56,753 bases of DNA, taken from contig NZ_NFIN01000022.1 of assembly GCF_002161765.1 (NCBI RefSeq), forward strand, positions 1 to 56,753. Direction: 5' to 3'. Made by a program: the position numbers and the translations under genes. Shown here piece after piece: positions 35,929-45,318 of this stretch. The notes below the pieces were generated by a model. The model saw only the letters and a program-made list of their open reading frames with translations, searched no databases and was not told the origin of the DNA. Each line of letters opens with the position of its first letter. The first letter of the stretch is position 1. Source of the DNA: Bacteroides sp. An322 (lineage in GTDB: Bacteria; Bacteroidota; Bacteroidia; Bacteroidales; Bacteroidaceae).

Positions 35929-36498
35929 ATGAGGACAATAAACACGAGTGACGAACAATTAGTTTCTCTATACCGCGCAGGAGACAATTCGGCTTTTGAC
36001 ATTCTCTTGAAGCGGTATACATCCAAAATCAAAAGAGCAATTCAAGTAATTCTATCCAATCCTGAAGACGTTAACGACATATTTCAAGACTTATCTATCC
36101 ACATAAGTTCAAAACTAAAAAGCACTTACAACGAAAGCGGGCAATTTACAGGATGGCTTACATGCGTAGTAACCAACTATATGTACAGTCTTTGCCGAAA
36201 AAAGAAAATATGCTTCTCACCTGTCGAAATAGAATCTTTAAAAGAGATTGAATCAGAATACACACTTCCTCCTGATATACGCGAACAAAAATACGCAGCA
36301 TTAAGAAAATCGGTAAAGGAACTCCCTGAAGAACTGAAAAATCTAGTAGAATTGAAAATATGGAAACGAATGACCTTACAAGCCATTGCCGACAAACTAA
36401 ACATGAAAAAATCCACAGTCGCTGCAAAACTAAAATCAGCTTATCAGAAAATAGAAAAAAGCATGATAGACAAAGGCTATGACGATGGGCTAATCTAA
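35929..36498 (+). CDS. ECF-type RNA polymerase sigma factor
   Basis: The 189-residue protein has sigma region 2 (about 10-80, NPEDVNDIFQDLSIHISSKL) and region 4 (about 125-180, MTLQAIADKLNMKKSTVAAK, a helix-turn-helix), the minimal layout of extracytoplasmic-function sigma factors. No anti-sigma factor of the FecR type and no SusC/D pair lies beside it, so it is not the usual glycan-responsive kind. A -7-like TATTTTTG (35799-35806) lies 122 bp upstream. The next gene, RseC-like, starts 99 bp later. Confidence 0.88.
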   Translation: MRTINTSDEQLVSLYRAGDNSAFDILLKRYTSKIKRAIQVILSNPEDVNDIFQDLSIHISSKLKSTYNESGQFTGWLTCVVTNYMYSLCRKKKICFSPVEIESLKEIESEYTLPPDIREQKYAALRKSVKELPEELKNLVELKIWKRMTLQAIADKLNMKKSTVAAKLKSAYQKIEKSMIDKGYDDGLI

Positions 36499-36559
36499 TT
36501 TTTTATTTTTTTAGCATGAGATTCTTCCGTTAGCGTTACCAACCAGCAAAATTTTATAG

Positions 36560-36567
36560 TATTTTTG
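36560..36567 (+). promoter_or_regulatory. -7 box of the rseC-rnf operon
   Basis: TATTTTTG fits TAnnTTTG, 30 bp before the ATG at 36598. Its position argues against the ATG-like start at 36565. A matching -33 box is not seen. Confidence 0.5.
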
Positions 36568-36597
36568 CCACATATTGTAATGTTGACTTTGCAAATC

Positions 36598-37017
36598 ATG
36601 ACGAATAACATAAAACATTTAGGTATTGTGGAAAACATAAACGGTTCTCACCTCAAAGTGAAAATCGTACAGACTTCTGCGTGTGCCTCTTGTAGTGCCA
36701 AAGCACATTGCCATGTGTCCGAATCGAAAGAAAAGACCATTGATGTGTATAATCGAGAAAACATCCCATGCAAAATCGGAGAACAAGTGTGGATTGTAGG
36801 TACCACCTCAATGGGAATGAAAGCGGTACTGCTTGCCTTTATAATTCCTTTTCTAATTATACTTGCAGCACTCATCACCGCTTTACATTTGACAGAAAAC
36901 GAAGTTGCAGCTGCCCTTATCGCCCTCGGCACATTAATTCCTTATTATCTTATTATATATATGTGCCGAAAAAGGCTAAGCCGTTCATTCGTATTTACTT
37001 TAGAAACTGTATTATAA
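36598..37017 (+). CDS. RseC/MucC-like SoxR-reducing system protein
   Basis: From MTNNIKHLGIVE the protein has 139 residues. A cysteine cluster (SACASCSAKAHC near residues 24-35) comes first, then two hydrophobic segments (KAVLLAFIIPFLIILAALIT and ALIALGTLIPYYLIIYMC). This is the standard layout of the RseC/MucC family, inner-membrane proteins associated with Rnf/Rsx complexes that keep SoxR reduced in enterobacteria. The gene is first in the rnf cluster, 24 bp before rnfB. A role in assembly or maturation of Rnf is likely but not shown. Confidence 0.85.
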   Translation: MTNNIKHLGIVENINGSHLKVKIVQTSACASCSAKAHCHVSESKEKTIDVYNRENIPCKIGEQVWIVGTTSMGMKAVLLAFIIPFLIILAALITALHLTENEVAAALIALGTLIPYYLIIYMCRKRLSRSFVFTLETVL

Positions 37018-37041
37018 TATTAATAAACTAACTTTATACTC

Positions 37042-37941
37042 ATGAATCTGATTTTAATTGCGGTAATTTCATTAGGAGCCATCGGATTGGTATCTGCCGT
37101 TATCCTGTATGCAGCTTCCAAAAAATTCGCCGTGTATGAAGACCCCCGGATTGCTCAAGTCGCCGAAGTGCTTCCACAAGCCAACTGCGGCGGATGTGGG
37201 TATCCCGGATGTTCCGGATTTGCTGCGGCATGTGTAAAAGCCGGTTCATTGGAAGGGAAACTCTGTCCCGTAGGCGGCCAGCCTACAATGGAGAAAGTGG
37301 CTGATATCTTAGGGCTGAAAGCCGAAGTTTCTGAACCTAAGGTAGCAGTAGTGAGATGTAACGGTACGTGCGCCAATCGTCCAAAATTGACACAATACGA
37401 CGGTGTACGTTCGTGTGTAGTAGCCCATTCTACCTATGGAGGTGAAACCGGTTGTTTCTTCGGGTGTCTGGGATGCGGTGATTGTGTTTCAGCATGCCAA
37501 TTCGATGCAATTCACATGAACCCGGAAACGGGGCTTCCCGAAGTGGACGAAACAAAATGTACAGCATGTGGAGCATGTGCCAAAGCTTGTCCGCGCAACA
37601 TCATCGAGATTCGTCCGAAAGGCAAGAACAACCGCCGCGTGTATGTCCAATGCGTCAATAAAGACAAAGGAGCCGTAGCGCGAAAAGCTTGTACGGCTGC
37701 CTGTATCGGATGTGGCAAATGCGTAAAAGTATGCCCCTTCGAAGCGATTACGTTAGAGAATAATTTGGCATACATCGATCCTGCCAAGTGCAAATCGTGC
37801 CGCAAATGTGAAATGGAATGCCCTCAAGGAGCTATCATTGCCATAAACTTCCCGCCACGTAAAGCCAAACAGGAAACAGAGAATCCCCAAACAATGGCTA
37901 ATCAACCTGAAGTAGAACCCCTAAAACAACAGATAAAGTGA
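37042..37941 (+). CDS. rnfB: Rnf electron transport complex subunit B
   Basis: RnfB carries electrons from reduced ferredoxin into the membrane Rnf complex, which couples transfer to NAD+ with ion pumping. The 299-residue protein has an N-terminal membrane helix (1-25), the four-cysteine Fe-S domain NCGGCGYPGCSGFAAAC (about 50-80), and several ferredoxin-type clusters after it (CLGCGDCVSACQFDAI, CTACGACAKACP, CIGCGKCVKVCP, CKSCRKCEMECP). The tail (about 275-299) is a hydrophilic extension. Its stop overlaps the rnfC GTG start. Confidence 0.95.
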   Translation: MNLILIAVISLGAIGLVSAVILYAASKKFAVYEDPRIAQVAEVLPQANCGGCGYPGCSGFAAACVKAGSLEGKLCPVGGQPTMEKVADILGLKAEVSEPKVAVVRCNGTCANRPKLTQYDGVRSCVVAHSTYGGETGCFFGCLGCGDCVSACQFDAIHMNPETGLPEVDETKCTACGACAKACPRNIIEIRPKGKNNRRVYVQCVNKDKGAVARKACTAACIGCGKCVKVCPFEAITLENNLAYIDPAKCKSCRKCEMECPQGAIIAINFPPRKAKQETENPQTMANQPEVEPLKQQIK

Positions 37942-39275
37942 AGACATTTAAAATCGGCGGAGTACATCCGGCAGAAAACAAATTGTCGGCAGGCAAAGCC
38001 ATTGAAACCCTTGCCCTTCCTCGGCAAGCAGTGTTTCCTTTGTCACAACATATCGGCGCACCCGCCACGCCCTTGGTTAAGAAAGGCGATACAGTAAAGG
38101 CTGGTACAAAAATTGCAGAGGCTGGAGGATTCGTTTCTGCACCCATCTATTCTTCTGTATCAGGGAAAGTTAACAAAATAGATACGGTTATTGATGCCAG
38201 CGGTTACCGCAAACCTGCCATTTACATTGATGTAGAAGGCGATGAATGGGAAGAATCCATCGACCGTAGCACTACATTAATAAAAGAATGCGACTTGACT
38301 CCCGAAGAGATTGTAGCCCGAATCAAAGAGGCGGGTATTGTGGGTATGGGTGGAGCTTGCTTCCCTACGCATGTAAAACTTACCCCACCTCCGGGATGTA
38401 AAGCAGAATGCATCATCGTAAACGCCGTAGAATGTGAGCCTTATCTTACCGCTGACCATCGGTTGATGCTAGAAAAGCCCGATGAAATATTGGTAGGTGT
38501 AAGTATTCTGATGAAAGCGGCGAAGGTGAACCGTGCCTACATCGCCATTGAAAACAACAAACCCGATGCCATCCGTTTATTGAGTGACAAAGCCGCTAAT
38601 TATCCAGGCATTGAAGTAGTTCCCTTGAAAGTAAAATACCCACAAGGAGGCGAAAAACAACTCATTGATGCCGTCATCAGCCGGCAAGTTCCTGCCCCTC
38701 CTGCCCTGCCTATCAACGTAGGAGCCATTGTGCAGAACGTGGGTACGGTATATGCTGTGTACGAAGCTGTACAAAAACATAAGCCGCTTTTCGAGCGTAT
38801 CGTGACCGTAACCGGAAAATCATTGAAGAATCCTTCTAACTTCCTTACCCGTATGGGAACTCCGATGAGCCAGCTGATAGAAGCAGCCGGAGGACTCCCG
38901 GAAGATACCGGTAAGGTTATCGGAGGAGGTCCGATGATGGGTAAGGCATTGATGAATACCGATGTACCTATCTGCAAAGGAAGTTCAGGCGTATTACTGA
39001 TGAATGAAAAAGAAGCCAAACGTACTGCGCCTCAACCCTGTATCCGGTGTGCCAAGTGTGTAAGTGTCTGCCCAATGGGATTGGAACCGTATTTGCTTGC
39101 CACTAGCTCGGCGCGAGGCGACTGGGAACGTGTGGAACATGAGATGATTATGTCGTGCATCGAATGCGGTTCATGTCAGTTTACTTGCCCTTCACATCGT
39201 CCGATATTGGATAATATCCGTTTAGGAAAGGGAAAAGTCGGTGCTATTATCCGTGCACGGAACACCAAGAAATAG
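37938..39275 (+). CDS. rnfC: Rnf electron transport complex subunit C
   Basis: RnfC is the peripheral subunit that binds NADH/NAD+ and FMN. The 445-residue protein has the glycine-rich nucleotide site (GIVGMGGACFPTHVKL) and two ferredoxin clusters at the C-terminal end (CIRCAKCVSVCPMGL and CIECGSCQFTCPS). It begins with GTG in a GTGA overlap with the rnfB stop, which indicates translational coupling. It is shorter than the enterobacterial protein, which has a long repetitive tail. Confidence 0.95.
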   Translation: MKTFKIGGVHPAENKLSAGKAIETLALPRQAVFPLSQHIGAPATPLVKKGDTVKAGTKIAEAGGFVSAPIYSSVSGKVNKIDTVIDASGYRKPAIYIDVEGDEWEESIDRSTTLIKECDLTPEEIVARIKEAGIVGMGGACFPTHVKLTPPPGCKAECIIVNAVECEPYLTADHRLMLEKPDEILVGVSILMKAAKVNRAYIAIENNKPDAIRLLSDKAANYPGIEVVPLKVKYPQGGEKQLIDAVISRQVPAPPALPINVGAIVQNVGTVYAVYEAVQKHKPLFERIVTVTGKSLKNPSNFLTRMGTPMSQLIEAAGGLPEDTGKVIGGGPMMGKALMNTDVPICKGSSGVLLMNEKEAKRTAPQPCIRCAKCVSVCPMGLEPYLLATSSARGDWERVEHEMIMSCIECGSCQFTCPSHRPILDNIRLGKGKVGAIIRARNTKK

Positions 39276-39323
39276 TGAACAATTAATAATAAATAATTAA
39301 CAGTGACTTTATTGTCTATCGTT

Positions 39324-40331
39324 ATGGCAAACAAACTAATCATATCTTTATCGCCCCACATACATAGCGGCGACAGTGTGCAAAAGAACATGTATGGTGT
39401 TCTTATCGCACTCATACCTGCTCTGCTTGTCTCGTTTTTCGCGTTCGGATTGGGGGCTCTTATCGTTACGCTAACCTCTGTTGCAGCGTGTCTCTTCTTC
39501 GAATGGGCTATCACGAAATACATTTTGAAACGTGAGCAAACCACTATTATGGACGGCTCTGCAGCTCTTACGGGCGTATTGTTGGCGTTTAATTTACCTT
39601 CCAACCTGCCTGTATGGATTATTATTATCGGTGCATTAGTCGCTATCGGCGTTGGCAAGATGACTTTTGGCGGACTGGGATGTAATCCTTTCAATCCGGC
39701 ATTAATAGGACGTGTATTCCTGCTTATTTCATTCCCCGTACAAATGACTTCTTGGCCTCAGGCTGGTCAATGGGGCGCATATCTTGATGCCGAAACCGGA
39801 GCTACTCCCTTGGCTTTGATGAAGCAAGCCATTAAGACGGGTGATGCATCTGTCTTGAGTGACCTGCCAAGTAGTTTGAGTCTCTTAATCGGCATTCCAG
39901 ACAGTTGCCAGATGGGAGCCGGATGTTTAGGCGAAATTAGTGCCGGGGCTTTGCTCTTAGGCTTGATATATATGTTATGGAAGAAAATCATTTCATGGCA
40001 TATACCGGTATCTATCCTTGCTACCGTATTTGTATTTTCCGGTTTGATGCACTTGGCAAATCCGGTTTATGCATCTCCTATACAACAACTTTTCACAGGA
40101 GGTCTGATGTTAGGCGCTATCTTTATGGCTACCGATTATGTCACTTCGCCGATGAGCCATAAAGGCATGATTATTTACGGTATTGCTATCGGTTTCCTTA
40201 CTGTAGTGATTCGTACGTTCGGCGCTTATCCTGAAGGTATGTCGTTCGCTATTCTGATTATGAACGCATTCACTCCGTTGATTAATACGTATTGTAAACC
40301 TAAACGTTATGGGGAGGTATTGAAAAAATGA
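39324..40331 (+). CDS. rnfD: Rnf electron transport complex subunit D
   Basis: An integral membrane subunit with covalently bound FMN. From MANKLIISLSPHIHSG it has 335 residues with many hydrophobic segments. The likely flavin attachment site is the Thr of ETGATPLALM, which fits the S/TGAT motif of RnfD and NqrB. A GTG at 39303 would add seven residues and is less likely, since SPHIHSG is normally close to the N-terminus. The stop overlaps rnfG by 4 bp. Confidence 0.94.
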   Translation: MANKLIISLSPHIHSGDSVQKNMYGVLIALIPALLVSFFAFGLGALIVTLTSVAACLFFEWAITKYILKREQTTIMDGSAALTGVLLAFNLPSNLPVWIIIIGALVAIGVGKMTFGGLGCNPFNPALIGRVFLLISFPVQMTSWPQAGQWGAYLDAETGATPLALMKQAIKTGDASVLSDLPSSLSLLIGIPDSCQMGAGCLGEISAGALLLGLIYMLWKKIISWHIPVSILATVFVFSGLMHLANPVYASPIQQLFTGGLMLGAIFMATDYVTSPMSHKGMIIYGIAIGFLTVVIRTFGAYPEGMSFAILIMNAFTPLINTYCKPKRYGEVLKK

Positions 40332-40933
40332 AAAAGCTGGAATCATCATTGAAAAACATGGTCCTGTCATTGACAGGATTCTCCATACTTGCAGGAGGCT
40401 TGTTAGGGTGGGTAAATGCCGCTACAGCCGAACCGATAGCACAAGCCAATGCCAACGCATTGAGCGATGCAATCGCCAAAGTTGTGCCAGGATTTGACAA
40501 TAACCCTTCTGAAGAAGCCGAAAACGTGGAAGTAAACGGCACCACCTATAAAATATATCCTGCTACCCAAGGGGGGAAAGCGATAGGAGCTGCTGTAGAA
40601 GCATCTGCCAATGGTTTTGGAGGTGCATTGACCGTATTGGTAGGCTTCGACACAGAGGGAAATATCATCGACTATTCTTTATTAAGCCATACCGAGACAC
40701 CGGGACTGGGGTCTAAAGCTGCGGATTGGTTTAAAAAAGGAGCAAAAGGAGATATCACGGGGAAAAATCCCGGCGAGAAAACCTTAAGCGTAACTAAAGA
40801 CGGGGGCGAAATTGACGCCATTACCGCCTCAACTATCACCTCCCGCGCTTTCCTTCAAGCGGTAAACAATGCCTACGCTGCCTATATGAATAAACAAGTG
40901 GACAGCACGAGTGGCGCGTCACCTCAATATTAA
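40328..40933 (+). CDS. rnfG: Rnf electron transport complex subunit G
   Basis: RnfG is anchored by one N-terminal membrane segment (about 10-32) and carries a covalent FMN in an FMN-binding domain on the outer face of the membrane. The 201-residue protein shows the domain in GFGGALTVLVGFDTEG and HTETPGLGSKA, and the probable attachment Thr in DAITASTITSRAF. Its ATG overlaps the rnfD stop. Confidence 0.94.
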   Translation: MKKLESSLKNMVLSLTGFSILAGGLLGWVNAATAEPIAQANANALSDAIAKVVPGFDNNPSEEAENVEVNGTTYKIYPATQGGKAIGAAVEASANGFGGALTVLVGFDTEGNIIDYSLLSHTETPGLGSKAADWFKKGAKGDITGKNPGEKTLSVTKDGGEIDAITASTITSRAFLQAVNNAYAAYMNKQVDSTSGASPQY

Positions 40934-40951
40934 CCAAGAAAGGAGTAGATT

Positions 40952-41536
40952 ATGAATAATTTTAAAATATTGATTAACGGAATTGTCAAAGAGAATCCTA
41001 CGTTTGTACTCCTCTTAGGCATGTGCCCAACATTGGGAACCACTTCTTCTGCCATTAATGGCATGGGAATGGGACTTGCCACAATGTTTGTATTGATATG
41101 TTCTAATTTTGCTATCTCCGCTATAAAGAATCTTGTACCGGATATGGTGCGTATCCCTATTTTCGTAGTAGTGATAGCCTCTTTCGTTACTATCTTGCAG
41201 ATGCTGATGCAGGCATACGTGCCCAGCCTCTATGCCACATTAGGCTTGTTCATCCCCTTGATTGTAGTAAACTGTATCTTGTTAGGGCGTGCCGAAGCTT
41301 TCGCCTGCAAGAACTCTCCGATTGCTTCTCTATTCGACGGGCTAGGCATCGGTCTAGGATTCACCATAGCATTGACTCTACTGGGAGGTATACGTGAATT
41401 CTTAGGTACCGGCAAATTATTCAACATCACTATCATGCCTGAACAATACGGCATGTTGGTCTTCGTCTTGGCACCCGGCGCATTTATTGCATTAGGCTAT
41501 TTGATTGCCATTGTAAACCGCTTTAAAAAAGCATAA
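40952..41536 (+). CDS. rnfE: Rnf electron transport complex subunit E
   Basis: An integral membrane subunit of 194 residues, nearly all of it in about six hydrophobic segments. The opening KILINGIVKENPTFVLLLGMCP and the central LIVVNCILLGRAEAFA are typical. With RnfA it forms the membrane core that, in related complexes, holds a buried iron-sulfur centre between the two subunits (conserved cysteines in GMCP and VNC). Confidence 0.95.
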   Translation: MNNFKILINGIVKENPTFVLLLGMCPTLGTTSSAINGMGMGLATMFVLICSNFAISAIKNLVPDMVRIPIFVVVIASFVTILQMLMQAYVPSLYATLGLFIPLIVVNCILLGRAEAFACKNSPIASLFDGLGIGLGFTIALTLLGGIREFLGTGKLFNITIMPEQYGMLVFVLAPGAFIALGYLIAIVNRFKKA

Positions 41537-41555
41537 CCCTTAAAACCGAAAGAGT

Positions 41556-42158
41556 ATGGAATATATATTGATATTTATCACCGCTATCTTTGTGAACAAC
41601 ATCGTGTTGTCACAATTCCTCGGCATCTGTCCTTTCTTGGGCGTTTCAAAAAAAGTTGAAACCGCCATGGGTATGGGAGCAGCCGTAGCCTTCGTATTGA
41701 CATTGGCTACTATCGTGACTTATATTATCCAAAAATTTGTGCTCGACCCCTTCGGACTGGCATATTTACAGACCATTGCCTTTATTCTCGTAATTGCGGC
41801 ATTGGTACAAATGGTAGAAATCATCCTAAAAAAAGTATCGCCTGCCCTTTATCAGGCATTGGGCGTATTTCTTCCGCTGATTACCACCAATTGCTGCATT
41901 CTGGGTGTAGCTATTTTGGTCATTCAGAAAGACTTCGATTTATTGACGGGAGTCATCTATGCCTTCTCTACGGCATTAGGATTTGCTCTTGCCTTGATAG
42001 TCTTTGCCGGTATCCGCGAACAGCTTAGCATGGTCAATATCCCCAAAGGAATGCAAGGAATGTCCATCGCTTTGGTCACCGCCGGCCTGCTTGCCATGGC
42101 ATTCATGGGATTCTCTGGAGTAGACAAAGGACTTGCAGCACTTTTCGGAATAGAATAA
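41556..42158 (+). CDS. rnfA: Rnf electron transport complex subunit A
   Basis: The last gene of the cluster encodes a 200-residue membrane protein with six predicted helices, opening EYILIFITAIFVNNIVLSQF and containing GICPFLGVSKK and LITTNCCILGVA. It is the structural partner of RnfE. The gene order rnfB-C-D-G-E-A after rseC is complete, so a functional complex is expected. Confidence 0.95.
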   Translation: MEYILIFITAIFVNNIVLSQFLGICPFLGVSKKVETAMGMGAAVAFVLTLATIVTYIIQKFVLDPFGLAYLQTIAFILVIAALVQMVEIILKKVSPALYQALGVFLPLITTNCCILGVAILVIQKDFDLLTGVIYAFSTALGFALALIVFAGIREQLSMVNIPKGMQGMSIALVTAGLLAMAFMGFSGVDKGLAALFGIE

Positions 42159-42253
42159 AACATGTTGTCCTGCCAATAAAAAGGTAAAGAATCCGTCATG
42201 TAAAACGGTTTCAACCTTCTATCCCATTGCATGGCCTCCCTACTGCATGTAGG

Positions 42254-42347
42254 TAAAACTCCAATCCTCCCCTAGTAGGACTGGAGTTTTATCATAGTCA
42301 GTACTGCAATCCCAGCAGGGTAGGACTGCAATCCTACCCTAGTAGGA
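42254..42347. repeat. Hairpin cluster between rnfA and uvrA
   Basis: TAAAACTCCA (42254-42263) pairs with TGGAGTTTTA (42282-42291). GGGTAGGA pairs with TCCTACCC across CTGCAA (42318-42339). ACTGCAATCC occurs at 42303 and 42325, and CCTAGTAGGA at 42271 and 42338. The first hairpin could terminate the rnf operon. The whole looks like a small repeat element. The remainder of the 42159-42504 gap shows only the uvrA promoter. Confidence 0.65.
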
Positions 42348-42446
42348 TTAAAGAAGGACTAGGCTTCTTTCCCAAAGTCACCCAGCATGATGTAAAAAGC
42401 CAGCCACATGGATAAACCTTTTTTCCTTGTCCTATTTCTCCCCGCT

Positions 42447-42478
42447 ATTGGTTTTTCCGGTTATTTTCATTACATTTG
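42447..42478 (+). promoter_or_regulatory. Promoter of uvrA
   Basis: ATTG (42447-42450), a one-base variant of the -33 box, is followed after 20 bp by TACATTTG (42471-42478), which fits the -7 consensus. It lies 26 bp before the start codon. Confidence 0.65.
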
Positions 42479-42504
42479 CCGGGAAAACCATTGAATAAAT
42501 CTGC

Positions 42505-45282
42505 ATGTCTGAAACCAACTATATATCCATTAAAGGAGCAAAGGTTAACAACCTGAAAAACATTGACGTAAACATTCCACGGAACAAGCTGGTGGTCATC
42601 ACCGGATTGTCCGGTTCGGGGAAATCGTCTTTGGCATTCGATACGCTCTATGCCGAAGGGCAACGCCGCTATGTGGAAAGCCTTTCTTCATACGCACGCC
42701 AGTTCTTAGGACGTATGAGCAAACCCGAATGCGACTTTATCAAAGGCATCCCGCCCGCCATTGCCATCGAGCAGAAAGTGGTGAGCCGGAACCCGCGCTC
42801 TACGGTGGGTACCTCGACCGAAATCTACGAATACCTGCGCCTGCTCTTTGCCCGCGTGGGAAAGACGTATTCGCCCGTAAGCGGGCAACTGGTCAAGAAA
42901 GACAGTCCCGAAGACATCGTAAACTGTATGCTCTCTTATCCGAAGGGCACGCGATACACGGTGCTCACTCCTATCCTTCCCCGCGAAGGGCGCGATGTAG
43001 CCCAGCAAATCGAAACCGACATGAAAGAAGGGTTTACCCGCCTGGAAGTCAACGGGAAAATGGTACGCATCGAAGAATACCAATACAACCCGAAAGATAC
43101 GGTTTACCTGCTGGTAGACCGCATGAGTGCAGACGATTCGAAAGACGCGATAAGCCGCCTGACCGATTCGGCTGAGACCGCCATGTACGAAGGCGACGGG
43201 GCTTGCCTGCTCCGTTTCTTCCAGCCCGACGGCTCAACCAGCCTGTACCGGTTCAGCACGAAGTTTGAAGCGGACGGCATCAAATTCGAAGAGCCGACCG
43301 ACCAGATGTTCTCGTTCAACTCTCCCTTGGGGGCTTGCCCCACGTGCGAAGGCTTTGGCAAAGTGATTGGCATTGATGAGCATTTGGTCATCCCTAACCG
43401 TGCGCTAAGCGTATACGACGGAGCCGTGATGTGCTGGAGAGGAGAGAAAATGGGCGAATGGCTTCAAGCCTTCCTGCGCGAAGCCCCTGAACACGACTTT
43501 CCTATCTTTACGCCCTATTACGAGCTGACTCAAGCGCAAAAGGACTATCTTTGGCACGGACCGCGCGACAAGGTATGCATCGACTCATTCTTCAAGATGC
43601 TGGAAGAAAACCAATACAAAATCCAATACCGCGTAATGCTGGCACGCTATCGGGGGAAAACCACATGTCCCGAATGCCATGGAAGCCGGTTGAAGAAAGA
43701 AGCCCTTTATGTAAAAGTTGGGGGACGCAATATCGCCGAACTGGTAGACATGCCCATCAGCCAACTCAAGGAATTTTTCCGTACCCTGAAATTGAGTGAG
43801 CACGACATGCAAATCGCCACCCGGCTCTTGAACGAAATCAATAGCCGCCTGACCTTCTTGGAAGACGTGGGACTGAGTTACCTGACTCTGAACCGTTTGA
43901 GCAATTCCTTATCGGGCGGAGAAAGCCAGCGCATCAACCTTGCCACATCGTTGGGAAGCAGCTTGGTAGGCTCTTTATACATATTGGATGAACCCAGCAT
44001 CGGGCTTCATAGCCGCGATACCGACCGGCTCATCAAGGTGTTGCGCCAATTGCAACAATTGGGCAATACGGTGGTCGTGGTAGAACACGACGAAGAAATC
44101 ATCCGTGCCGCCGATTACATCATTGATATCGGTCCCAAAGCCGGACGCTTAGGAGGCGAAATCGTGTACGAAGGAGACATGAAGGATTTAAAGCCCGGAA
44201 GCCCAAGCTATACCGTAAGATATTTATTGGGAGAAGATACCATCGAACGCCCAGCCTCGCACCGCTCGTGGAACAACTACATCGAAGTGAAAGGCGCACG
44301 CGAAAACAACCTGAAAGGCATCAATGTGCGTTTTCCTCTGAACATCATGACGGTGGTAACCGGAGTGAGCGGGTCGGGTAAAAGTACTTTGGTACGCGAC
44401 ATCTTCTATAAAGCCCTGAAGCGGGAATATAGCGAGACCAGCGAACGTCCGGGCGAATTTATATCGCTGGAGGGAGACATCCGCATGGTGAACGACATCG
44501 AGTTTGTAGACCAGAACCCGATAGGAAAGTCTTCGCGGAGCAACCCAGTGACTTACGTGAAAGCTTACGATGAAATCCGGAAACTCTTTGCCGAACAGCC
44601 TCTTGCCAAGCAAATGGGATATACGGCAGGCTATTTCTCGTTCAACACCGAAGGCGGGCGATGCGAGGAATGCAAAGGCGAAGGCACCGTGACCGTAGAG
44701 ATGCAATTCATGGCAGACTTGGTGCTGGAATGCGAATCGTGCCACGGGAAACGCTTCAAAAGCGATACATTGGAAGTGAAATTCGAAGGCAAGAACATCT
44801 ACGATGTATTGGAAATGACCGTCAACCAAGCCATCGAATTCTTCGGTAAACACGGACAAAAAAAGATAGTAAAGAAGCTTCAGCCCTTGCAGGAAGTAGG
44901 TTTGGGATATATCAAGCTGGGACAATCTTCGTCCACCCTGTCGGGAGGAGAGAACCAGCGTGTGAAGTTGGCTTATTTCCTCAGCATCGAGAAAGCCCAG
45001 CCCACGATATTTGTCTTCGACGAACCTACCACAGGCTTGCACTTCCACGACATAAAGAAACTTTTGGAAGCCTTTGATGCGTTAATTGAGCGAGGGCATA
45101 CCGTGGTCATTATCGAACATAATCTGGACGTAATCAAATGTGCCGATTATGTCATCGACTTAGGGCCGGAAGGAGGCGAACAAGGCGGAAACATCGTTGT
45201 ATGCGGCACTCCCGAAGAAGTGGCACAATGCGGAGCATCGTACACCGGACAATATTTGAGAGAGAAAATACATAAAGAATAA
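42505..45282 (+). CDS. uvrA: Excinuclease ABC subunit A
   Basis: UvrA recognises DNA damage and loads UvrB in nucleotide excision repair. The 925-residue protein has two ABC ATPase modules: Walker [10 protein letters not shown] near 36 with signature [12 protein letters not shown] and Walker [13 protein letters not shown], then GVSGSGKST near 622 with [12 protein letters not shown] and [11 protein letters not shown]. Zinc-binding cysteine sets occur at [17 protein letters not shown] and CEECKGEG...CESCHGKRF. The length is at the lower end of the family (usually 930-960). Bacteroidales often carry two uvrA genes; whether this is the main one cannot be decided here. Confidence 0.94.
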   Translation: MSETNYISIKGAKVNNLKNIDVNIPRNKLVVITGLSGSGKSSLAFDTLYAEGQRRYVESLSSYARQFLGRMSKPECDFIKGIPPAIAIEQKVVSRNPRSTVGTSTEIYEYLRLLFARVGKTYSPVSGQLVKKDSPEDIVNCMLSYPKGTRYTVLTPILPREGRDVAQQIETDMKEGFTRLEVNGKMVRIEEYQYNPKDTVYLLVDRMSADDSKDAISRLTDSAETAMYEGDGACLLRFFQPDGSTSLYRFSTKFEADGIKFEEPTDQMFSFNSPLGACPTCEGFGKVIGIDEHLVIPNRALSVYDGAVMCWRGEKMGEWLQAFLREAPEHDFPIFTPYYELTQAQKDYLWHGPRDKVCIDSFFKMLEENQYKIQYRVMLARYRGKTTCPECHGSRLKKEALYVKVGGRNIAELVDMPISQLKEFFRTLKLSEHDMQIATRLLNEINSRLTFLEDVGLSYLTLNRLSNSLSGGESQRINLATSLGSSLVGSLYILDEPSIGLHSRDTDRLIKVLRQLQQLGNTVVVVEHDEEIIRAADYIIDIGPKAGRLGGEIVYEGDMKDLKPGSPSYTVRYLLGEDTIERPASHRSWNNYIEVKGARENNLKGINVRFPLNIMTVVTGVSGSGKSTLVRDIFYKALKREYSETSERPGEFISLEGDIRMVNDIEFVDQNPIGKSSRSNPVTYVKAYDEIRKLFAEQPLAKQMGYTAGYFSFNTEGGRCEECKGEGTVTVEMQFMADLVLECESCHGKRFKSDTLEVKFEGKNIYDVLEMTVNQAIEFFGKHGQKKIVKKLQPLQEVGLGYIKLGQSSSTLSGGENQRVKLAYFLSIEKAQPTIFVFDEPTTGLHFHDIKKLLEAFDALIERGHTVVIIEHNLDVIKCADYVIDLGPEGGEQGGNIVVCGTPEEVAQCGASYTGQYLREKIHKE

Positions 45283-45318
45283 GAAAAAGGGTTAGTTAAA
45301 CTTTTAAATGCTAAAAAC

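Noticed and set aside
44224..45048. Minus-strand reading frame of 274 codons within uvrA
   Set aside because: It is antisense to the conserved second ABC module and zinc region of UvrA and has no recognisable domains.
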